Part shown: in pieces, positions 1 to 7,795 of the stretch | Position numbering within the stretch: the first letter of the stretch is position 1 | How the letters are laid out: each line of letters begins with the position of its first letter | NCBI GenBank assembly: GCA_035622975.1 | Contig: DASPUH010000130.1 | Coordinates: forward strand, 1 to 12,496 | Direction of reading: 5' to 3' | Length of the DNA stretch: 12,496 nt | Origin: DASPUH01 sp035622975 | GTDB lineage: Bacteria > Chloroflexota > Limnocylindria > Limnocylindrales > CSP1-4 | Program-made: the position numbers and the translations under genes | Notes under the pieces: model-generated | Told to the model about the DNA's origin: nothing | The model's database searches: none | What the model saw: only the letters and a program-made list of their open reading frames with translations

Positions 1-269
1 ACCGCGCGCGTGCCGAAGAGGCGAGCCACCAGCAGGATGAAGCGGATCCGCAGGCGGGGCCGCGGGTCAGCCTGGGGCACCGCCACCCCAGCCTCCCGGA
101 GGCGCCCGGCCCAGATCTCCGCGTGCCGCCGCTCGTTGCCGGCGATGAGCCGGAACGCCTCCGCCCGGCGGGGCTCGCGCTCGATCCGCGCCAGGGCGTC
201 GTACAGCACGATCGCGTCGCGTTCCAGCTTCAGGTTGGCCAGGCTCACCGCCTGCTCGGGCGACGTCAC
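1..269 (-). CDS. Erythrin-VIT protein (ferritin-like domain, CCC1/VIT1 family), 5' part only
   Basis: The 89 visible residues form a ferritin-like helical domain. They show Glu16-Arg-Asp, Tyr23, a Glu-rich helix, and an ExxH pair (Glu46, His49) followed by Trp53, the di-iron ligand pattern of rubrerythrin-like proteins. The reading then runs into a basic stretch and a hydrophobic segment ending LFGTRAV, which in erythrin-VIT/MbfA proteins is the junction to the membrane VIT1/CCC1 transporter domain. Known members export or sequester Fe/Mn across the membrane, with the ferritin-like domain sensing or delivering metal. The transporter half lies beyond position 1. I chose the GTG at 269 because a TACGAT -10-like box ends 6 nt upstream and the family's N-terminus begins close to the first helix. 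An ATG at 296 would add nine poorly fitting residues and leave only 6 bp to the divergent gene. The family call is fairly sure; the metal is unknown. Confidence 0.72.
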   Translation of the reverse strand, partial: MTSPEQAVSLANLKLERDAIVLYDALARIEREPRRAEAFRLIAGNERRHAEIWAGRLREAGVAVPQADPRPRLRIRFILLVARLFGTRA

Positions 270-275
270 CAAACC

Positions 276-296
276 ATCGTAGCGACGACGTAGCAT
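276..296. promoter_or_regulatory. Back-to-back -10 elements of two divergent leaderless promoters
   Basis: On the plus strand TAGCAT at 291-296 ends 6 nt before the ATG at 303. On the minus strand TACGAT (plus-strand 276-281) ends 6 nt before the GTG at 269. A -10 box with a 6-nt gap places the transcription start on the first base of each start codon, so both mRNAs would be leaderless. Neither start has a Shine-Dalgarno sequence, which fits. No convincing -35 is seen. Each predicted -35 zone falls on the other gene's first codons. This is inferred from spacing alone. Confidence 0.45.
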
Positions 297-302
297 GCGG
301 AC

Positions 303-1307
303 ATGGATGCGCCCCGCCCGCTGCCGGCGCTGGTCTACCTGGACGCTACCGCGGTGGAGGCCTCGATGCCGCCGCTGGAGGTGCGCCTCGCGCTGGCGGA
401 CCGGACGATGCGGGCGCTCGTCGCGGACGCGGAGCTGCCGCCCAAGATCGGCGTCCACCCCCGTCCGGCGAACAGCTTCGCCCATGCCATGCCGGCCTGG
501 CTGCGCGGCGGCGCGGACGATGCCGGTGCCGACCTGCTGGGCCTCAAATGGGTCACCGGCTTCCCCGCCAACCGCGCGGCCGGGAGGCCCGCGATCCACG
601 CGACGATCGTGCTCAACGACCCGGCCACGGGCGTCCCTACCGCGATCCTGGACGGCTCACCGATCACCGCGCACCGGACGGCAGCGGTGAGCGGCGTGGC
701 CCTCCGTCACTGGTGTCCGGCGGTGCCCGGCCGACCGCTGCGGGCGGCCATCGTGGGCGCCGGAGTACAGGCGCACAGCCACCTGCCGGTCCTGGGGGCC
801 GTCCTGCCCGGGGTGACGGTCGCGGTCCACGACCGTCACGAGGAACGGGCCGCCACCGTCGTGGAGGCCGCAGCGACGACACCCGGCATCGGCAGAGCGA
901 CGGTGGCCCGGTCGGCCGGCGAGGCGGTGGGGGACGCCGACGTGGTGATCACCGGCATCTCGTTCGGCCCCGTGCGCCAGACGATGGGCCCCGACGCGTT
1001 CCAGGGCCACGCCACCATCGTGGCCATCGACTACGACATGTGCTGCTCGGCGGCGGTGGCCAGCCAGGCCGACCTCTTCCTGGTCGACGAGCGGGCCCAG
1101 TTCCTGGCCGTGCAGGCGACCGGCCCGTTCGCCGGCTACCCGGTGCCGGCAGCGACGATCGGTGAGGCGCTCGCGGCGGGGACGCCCCGACCACCGGGCC
1201 GCGTGCTCGTGACGCACCTCGGCGTGGGCCTGGCCGATGCCATCTTCGCCGCGGCGATCACGCGACGCGCCCGTGAGCTGGGCCTGGGCACGGTGCTGCC
1301 GCGGTGA
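303..1307 (+). CDS. Ornithine cyclodeaminase/mu-crystallin family oxidoreductase
   Basis: A 334-residue protein of normal family length. The N-terminal half has the substrate lobe with Lys82 in LKWVTGFPAN and Arg125 in ITAHRTAAVSG, matching the catalytic lysine and carboxylate-binding arginine of ornithine cyclodeaminases. The C-terminal half is a Rossmann NAD(P)-binding domain with GAGVQA at 152-157 and ADVVITGIS at about 212-220. Asp243/Asp245 (AIDYDMCC) sit where the catalytic aspartate is expected. Family members turn ornithine into proline and ammonia, or act as alanine or other imino-acid dehydrogenases or ketimine reductases; the sequence does not settle which. It is cytoplasmic, with no signal peptide. 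Its stop overlaps the next gene's start (GTGA), so it heads a two-gene operon with a penicillin-acylase-family protein. There is no Shine-Dalgarno; a -10 box 6 nt upstream suggests a leaderless transcript. Confidence 0.85.
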   Translation: MDAPRPLPALVYLDATAVEASMPPLEVRLALADRTMRALVADAELPPKIGVHPRPANSFAHAMPAWLRGGADDAGADLLGLKWVTGFPANRAAGRPAIHATIVLNDPATGVPTAILDGSPITAHRTAAVSGVALRHWCPAVPGRPLRAAIVGAGVQAHSHLPVLGAVLPGVTVAVHDRHEERAATVVEAAATTPGIGRATVARSAGEAVGDADVVITGISFGPVRQTMGPDAFQGHATIVAIDYDMCCSAAVASQADLFLVDERAQFLAVQATGPFAGYPVPAATIGEALAAGTPRPPGRVLVTHLGVGLADAIFAAAITRRARELGLGTVLPR

Positions 1308-3991
1308 CCCGCCTGCTCAGGCTGCTGCTGCTCGTCGTGCTCGTCCTGGTCGTCGCGGCCGGCGCGTTCGTGGGCTGGGTCGGGGCGCGGGGCCTGCCGC
1401 AGCGTGACGGGACGGCCTCGCTGCCGGGACTCTCGGCCGACGTGACGGTCAAGCGGGACGCCGATGGCATCGCCCAGATCTACGCCAGCACGCCTGCCGA
1501 CCTGTTCGCGGCCGAGGGCTACGTCCACGCGCAGGAACGGATGTGGCAGATGGAGGTGTGGCGCCACATCAGCAGCGGCACCCTCTCCGAGCTGTTCGGC
1601 AAGAGCGAGCTCCAGACGGACGAGTTCGTGCGCACGCTGGGCTGGCGCCAGGCGGCACAGCGCGACTACGACGCGGCGGATGCGACCACGAAGGCGATCC
1701 TCAAGGCCTATGCCAGCGGCGTGAATGCGTGGCTGAGCCAGCATCACGATTTGGGCCTGCCCTTCGTCATCAGCGGCCTCCTGGGTGCGGGCGGCGGCCT
1801 GAGCGGCTACCAGCCGGCGCCCTGGACGCCGGTCGACACGCTGGCGTGGGTCAAGGTCGAGGCATGGCAGCTGGGCGGCGACTACGCCAGTGAGGTCTTC
1901 GACCTGTTGCTGGCCAAGAAGGTCGACGCCAAGGCGGTCACCGAGCTCAGCCCGCCCTATCCGGCCGGCCGGCCAGTGATCGCCCCCACGGGGGCGCCGG
2001 GCGTGGGTGGCGCCGGTGCCAGCGGGACGGTCGTGGTGCCCGGCCAGGCAATCGACCCTTCGCCGGTGGGCCTCGATCCCAGGGTGCTGGCGCTGGCGGG
2101 TGATCCCACGTCACTCCTCGGGCTCGAGCAGGCCTCCGACCAGATCGGCCAGCTGGCCGGCTTCGGGCCAGCCGACCCCATCCAGCACAGCGACGGCATC
2201 GGCTCCAACGACTGGGTCGTGAGCGGGGCCCACACGGCCAGCGGATCGGCCCTGCTGGCCAACGACCCGCACCTGGGCTACTCCATGCCCTCGCTGTGGT
2301 ACATGGTCGGGCTCCATTGCACCGTGGTGTCCAGTGCGTGTCCCTACGACGTGGTCGGCGTCTCGTTCCCGGGTGGGCCGGGCGTCGTGCTGGGCCACAA
2401 CGCCCACATCGCGTGGGGCTTCACCAACGTCAACCCGGACGTCCAGGACCTGTTCATGGAGAAGGTCGATCCGGCGGACCCGACGCGCTACGAGTACAAG
2501 GGCGGGATGCTGCCGTTCACCACGCGGCAGGAGGTCATCAAGGTCGCCGGTGGCGATCCGGTCACGATCACCGTGCGCTCCACGGTGCACGGCCCGGTCG
2601 TCAGCGATGTCGCCGACGACCTCAGGACCGCCGCCGGTGGCGGCTCGGGGCTGGCCGGCGACGGGTCGGTCGTCTACGCCCTGGACTGGACCTCGACGGC
2701 CGTCGTGGATACGACCGTCGAGTCGAGCCTCAAGCTGGACGCGGCGACCGACTGGGCCTCCTTCCGAGCCGCCCTGAAGCTCTGGGTGGCGCCTTCGCAG
2801 AACGTGGTCTATGCCGACACGGATGGCCACATCGGTTACCAGATGCCCGGCCTGATCCCGATCCGTGCCGCCGGTACCGGCAACGGCCCCGTCCCCGGCT
2901 GGGATGGCTCGCACGACTGGACCGGCTACGTCCCGTATGACGACCTGCCGCGCATCTACGACCCGCCGAGCGGCGTCATCGTGACGGCCAACAACGCGGT
3001 GGTCGACGGCTCGTACCCGTACTTCCTGGGTGACGAGTGGGACCCCGGCTACCGCGCCGCTCGCATCACGGCCCTCATCGGCACGGACCGCAAGCTGACC
3101 ACCGACGACGTCACCAGGATCCAGCTCGACGGCCAGACCGGCATCGCCGCGGACATCGTGCCGCGGCTGGGGACCCCGGCGCCCGCAACGGACGACGGGC
3201 GCGCGGTGCTGGCCGACATCCAGGCGTGGGCCTCGGCCGCCGCCCCGTACGACTGCGGCCAGACGGACGCGTCGGTCGCCGGCAGGGGCTGCGCTGCCTT
3301 CAACGCGTTCGCGTACCACCTCCTGCGCGACGTCTTCGACCCACGCCTGGGAGCTGGCACCGCCAAGACCGATATCGCGCGCCTCTTCGTGGGCTCCGAC
3401 CGCTCGGCGGAGACGCTGGTGGAGTTGCTCGGCGAGCCGGCCAGCCGCTGGTGGGACGATCCGTCGACCCCGGCCCGCGAGACCGAGGCGCAGGTGATCG
3501 GCAAGGCGCTGGACCAGGCCGGGGCGGACCTGCGGGCGACCCTGGGCGACCCGGCCGGCTGGTCGTGGGGCGGGCTGCACACCGTGGCGTTCCAGGAGCA
3601 GACCCTGGGCACGTCGGGCATCGGACCGCTGGAGTGGCTCTTCGACAAGGGCCCCTACCCCGACGGCGGGTCCGTGTACGCCGTGGATCAGCAGTACTTC
3701 GACCTGTCGGCCGCCTACCCCGACCCATACGCCAGCGATCCCGCGAGCAGCGGCGGCACCTTCGCCGACGTCTTCGCCGTGAAAGGCGGCCCGTCGTACC
3801 GGCTGGTGGTCGAGCCGCAGCAGTTCGACGGGGCGACGATCATCGACACCACGGGCCAGTCGGGCGTGCCGCTCGACGGGCACTACGGCGACCTGATCGA
3901 CAGCTACCTGGCCGGCAAGACCGTGCCCCTGCCCTTCAGCAAGGCCGCCGTGGATGCGGCCACGACGCAGATCCTGACGCTGACGCCCTGA
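1304..3991 (+). CDS. Penicillin acylase family protein (N-terminal nucleophile amidohydrolase), membrane-anchored
   Basis: An 895-residue protein with the full penicillin-acylase plan. Residues 2-28 are an uncleaved-looking signal anchor of Leu/Val/Ala after two arginines. An alpha-subunit region follows (about 40-230, with EGYVHAQERMWQMEVWR, typical of the family), then a Gly/Ala/Pro-rich spacer (about 225-290), then the beta subunit. The predicted autocleavage site is Gly300-Ser301 in GIGSNDWVVSG, making Ser301 the new N-terminal nucleophile. An Asn-Asn pair at 563-564 (VTANNAVV) matches the family's oxyanion-hole asparagine. Relatives cleave amide bonds in beta-lactam side chains, N-acyl-homoserine lactones or other N-acyl amino acids; substrate cannot be read from sequence. 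The anchor places the active domain outside the membrane. The GTG start overlaps the upstream OCD stop by 4 bp and has no clear Shine-Dalgarno, so translation is probably coupled. Confidence 0.92.
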   Translation: MTRLLRLLLLVVLVLVVAAGAFVGWVGARGLPQRDGTASLPGLSADVTVKRDADGIAQIYASTPADLFAAEGYVHAQERMWQMEVWRHISSGTLSELFGKSELQTDEFVRTLGWRQAAQRDYDAADATTKAILKAYASGVNAWLSQHHDLGLPFVISGLLGAGGGLSGYQPAPWTPVDTLAWVKVEAWQLGGDYASEVFDLLLAKKVDAKAVTELSPPYPAGRPVIAPTGAPGVGGAGASGTVVVPGQAIDPSPVGLDPRVLALAGDPTSLLGLEQASDQIGQLAGFGPADPIQHSDGIGSNDWVVSGAHTASGSALLANDPHLGYSMPSLWYMVGLHCTVVSSACPYDVVGVSFPGGPGVVLGHNAHIAWGFTNVNPDVQDLFMEKVDPADPTRYEYKGGMLPFTTRQEVIKVAGGDPVTITVRSTVHGPVVSDVADDLRTAAGGGSGLAGDGSVVYALDWTSTAVVDTTVESSLKLDAATDWASFRAALKLWVAPSQNVVYADTDGHIGYQMPGLIPIRAAGTGNGPVPGWDGSHDWTGYVPYDDLPRIYDPPSGVIVTANNAVVDGSYPYFLGDEWDPGYRAARITALIGTDRKLTTDDVTRIQLDGQTGIAADIVPRLGTPAPATDDGRAVLADIQAWASAAAPYDCGQTDASVAGRGCAAFNAFAYHLLRDVFDPRLGAGTAKTDIARLFVGSDRSAETLVELLGEPASRWWDDPSTPARETEAQVIGKALDQAGADLRATLGDPAGWSWGGLHTVAFQEQTLGTSGIGPLEWLFDKGPYPDGGSVYAVDQQYFDLSAAYPDPYASDPASSGGTFADVFAVKGGPSYRLVVEPQQFDGATIIDTTGQSGVPLDGHYGDLIDSYLAGKTVPLPFSKAAVDAATTQILTLTP

Positions 3992-4025
3992 AGGTCACAC
4001 GTCGCCGGATGGGTGTCCCCGACCC

Positions 4026-4039
4026 GCGCCCGGAGGCGC
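4026..4039 (+). terminator. Weak hairpin after the penicillin acylase gene
   Basis: GCGCC-CGGA-GGCGC forms a 5-bp GC stem with a 4-nt loop, starting 35 nt after the acylase stop codon. No T-run follows, so it is not a standard intrinsic terminator. It could pause RNA polymerase or protect the mRNA 3' end, or be chance in this GC-rich DNA. Confidence 0.2.
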
Positions 4040-4173
4040 TCAGGGAGCTGCCGCCCACGAGCGACTCATGTGTGGCAAGCGCGGGCGCCATGGGTCGTGG
4101 ACGGCTTTCCGGGCGAGGGAAGGCGGCCGCCCGTCCGTCACGCCGCCGGACGCGTTCGGGGCGGGCTATTGGC

Positions 4174-4206
4174 GAGCCGTTCCCGAGCCGTTCGCGAGCC
4201 GCGAGC
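4174..4206. repeat. Three-copy 11-bp imperfect tandem repeat
   Basis: GAGCCGTTCCC, GAGCCGTTCGC and GAGCCGCGAGC follow one another directly at 4174, 4185 and 4196. The second and third copies also form a 9-bp stem (4188-4196 with 4200-4208, one G-T pair) around a 3-nt loop. The repeat lies in the non-coding gap. Function unknown. Confidence 0.5.
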
Positions 4207-4262
4207 GGGAACGAGACACGCATCAGCCGTGCCTCGCACGGCCGCGGCCGCGGCGGGCGGGC

Positions 4263-4351
4263 GTTGCGCCTGGCGGCGCCAATGGCGGACCAGGCCCCGT
4301 CTGCGGCGGGTCCGGGCGCTCCGCTCCGTTGATCCGTGCGCCAGGCGCAAC
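4263..4351. repeat. 89-nt nested inverted repeat, possible structured RNA
   Basis: A perfect 13-bp inverted repeat, GTTGCGCCTGGCG at 4263-4275 and CGCCAGGCGCAAC at 4339-4351, closes the structure. Inside, 4276-4280 pairs with 4315-4319, continuing directly from the outer left arm, and 4286-4291 (CGGACC) pairs with 4309-4314 (GGTCCG). The short 4294-4296/4305-4307 stem closes the apical loop. The unpaired parts are a 5-nt bulge (4281-4285) and a 19-nt internal segment (4320-4338). There are no T-tracts on either strand, no transposon ends and no coding potential. It could be a palindromic interspersed element, a 3' UTR structure shared by the convergent transcripts, or a small RNA. The pairing is seen; any function is inference. 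Confidence 0.5.
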
Positions 4352-4397
4352 ACTTGCCGCCCGAGGGGCCCGATCGAGGCCTCTGGGATGCCCTCCT

Positions 4398-4428
4398 CCG
4401 TCGATAGCGCCGCGACGCGCAACGACGG
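4398..4428. repeat. Hairpin in the convergent gap
   Basis: CCGTCG (4398-4403) pairs with CGACGG (4423-4428). After a small internal loop GCGC (4407-4410) pairs with GCGC (4417-4420) over a 6-nt loop. A further hairpin, GGGCC (4437-4441) with GGCCC (4448-4452) and loop AATGAT, follows 8 nt later. Neither is followed by a T-run. Confidence 0.35.
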
Positions 4429-4794
4429 AAGTGGCAGGGCCAATGATGGCCCGTGACATACCGAGCGGCAACCATCACCGCGTCTGGCCCCGGTCGCACG
4501 GCACGGACAGCAGGTGCCGGAGGGCCGTGTCCGCCTCGAACTGATCGGCCGTCTCGCCCCACGATCGCGGTGACCGAGTCGGCGCTGAAACACGAGCCCG
4601 GCCAGGCCAGCGTTGCCGCGGGCGGCGTCGCGTGCTGCCTCCAGCCATGGCTCGAGGCCGACGGGGGCTGGGCTGTGTGCCGACTGTGCCTGTTCGATCA
4701 CCACGACAGCCAGGCTGAGCAGGTCACAGGCGTCGCGCCAGGCCGAGGCGGATCGCACGGATCCACGCCACGGGTTCCCGCGCGAGGAGCGCCG

Positions 4795-6563
<1,769 letters not shown>

Positions 6564-6567
<4 letters not shown>

Positions 6568-7775
6568 GCCGCTGCCTCCATGCGTTCGGGCTGGCGCCCG
6601 CCGAGCCATTCGATGATCCCGGCGGCTCCCTGGCCGCCGCCCACGCACATCGTCACCAGGCCGTAGCGCGCCTCGCGCCGGCCGAGCTCGGCCAGGATCT
6701 GGACGCTCAGCTTGGCGCCGGTCGCGCCGAGCGGGTGGCCCAGCGCGATCGCCCCGCCATTCACGTTCGTCCGCGCCTCGTCCAGGCCGAGCCGCCGCAC
6801 CACCGCCACGACCTGCGCGGCGAAGGCCTCGTTGAGTTCGATGACCTCGATATCGCCAAGCGACAGGCCTGCCCTGGCCAGTGCCTTCGGCACGGCCTCC
6901 AGCGGGCCCATGCCCATGATCTCCGGGGCCACCCCCGCCGTGGCGAAGGACACGAGCCGCCCGAGCGGCCGCAGCCCAAGGGCCGCCGCCCGCTCGGCGC
7001 TCATGACCACCAGCGCGGCTGCCCCGTCGCTCGTCTGCGAACTGTTGCCGGCGGTGACCGTGCCGGTCGGATCGAAGACCGGCTTGAGCTTGCCCAGCGC
7101 GGCCGCGTCGGTATCGAAGCGGATGCCCTCGTCGGCCTGGAAGGCGACGCTGGCGACGGTGGGCCGGCCCTCGACGACGCGTGTCTGGTGGGCAGTGACC
7201 GGCACGACCTCATCCCGGAACCGGCCCGCGGCCTGCGCGGCAGCCGCACGCGTGTGGCTGCGCAGGGCCCAGGCATCCTGGTCCTCGCGCGAGACGCCCT
7301 CCCGCCGAGCCACCTCCTCTGCGGTCAGGCCCATATTCAGGAAGACCTGCGGCCAGCGCTCGGCGAGGCCGGGGTCGGGCGCGAAGTGCCAGCCGATCAT
7401 GGGCACGAAGCTCATCGACTCCAGGCCGCCCGCGACCGCCACCTCCGTGGTCCCGCTGGCGACCGACTGCGTGGCCAGGGCGAGCGCCTGCAGGCCGGAG
7501 GCGCAGAAGCGGTTGACGGTCATGGCGCTCGTGCCGACCGGCAGGCCGGCCCCCAGCGCGACATGGCGCGCGATGTTCAGCCCCTGCGCCCCTTCCGGCA
7601 TGGCGCAACCCAGGATGAGGTCCTCCACCTCCGCCGGATCCAGGCCCGGCGCCCGCGCGATCGCCTCGCGAACGGCCGTCATCGCCAGCTCCTCCGGCGG
7701 CGTCTCCCGCAGGGCGCCGCGTGGCGCCTTGCCGACGGCGGTCCGGGCGGCGGAGACGATGACGGCATCAGGCAT
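6564..7775 (-). CDS. fadA: Acetyl-CoA C-acyltransferase (thiolase), FadA
   Basis: A 403-residue thiolase, normal length, which splits 3-ketoacyl-CoA with CoA to give acetyl-CoA and a shortened acyl-CoA. All catalytic elements are present: nucleophile Cys91 in NRFCASGLQAL, the NEAF loop at 315-318, His347 in GHPLGATGAK, and Cys377 in CVGGGQGAA. The start ATG at 7775 has AGGAG (plus 7784-7788) 8 nt upstream and the family's N-terminus (PDAVIVSAARTAVGK). The open frame upstream of it lies inside fadN and is discarded. It begins 20 bp after the fadN stop and its stop overlaps the fadE start (TGA/ATG), so the genes are translated as one unit. A biosynthetic acetoacetyl-CoA thiolase is possible by fold, but the operon argues for beta-oxidation. 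Confidence 0.94.
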
Positions 7776-7795
7776 GAAGATGGCTCCTGGTCGGC

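Larger units (their letters stand above)
3992..4794. other. Roughly 800-bp gene-poor region between convergent genes
   Basis: This gap lies between the 3' ends of the acylase gene (plus) and fadE (minus). Open frames cross it on both strands, but none has a family pattern, a plausible start with ribosome binding site, or normal composition; the translations are Arg/Pro/Gly-rich, as out-of-frame GC-rich DNA gives. It is far longer than other gaps in the window. It contains four notable hairpins (4188-4208, 4263-4351, 4398-4428, 4437-4452) and a short 11-bp tandem repeat. Minus-strand stretches just past fadE read in a more protein-like way over 20-50 codons in shifting frames (about 4490-4790), so a decayed gene remnant is possible but unproven. 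Confidence 0.6.

Noticed and set aside
2111..3883. A 590-codon open frame on the minus strand opposite the penicillin acylase gene
   Set aside because: Arg/Val/Gly-rich translation without any family motif, lying exactly opposite a gene with intact catalytic residues. Long antisense frames are expected at this GC content.
4138..4758. A 206-codon minus-strand open frame in the convergent gap
   Set aside because: Only its first 50 or so codons look protein-like; the rest is Arg/Pro-rich, there is no ribosome binding site, and no family is recognised. Kept only as a possible relic.
4750..4764. GGATC-GCACG-GATCC hairpin past the fadE stop as a terminator
   Set aside because: The 5-bp stem includes two A-T pairs, has no T-run on the minus strand and is probably chance.
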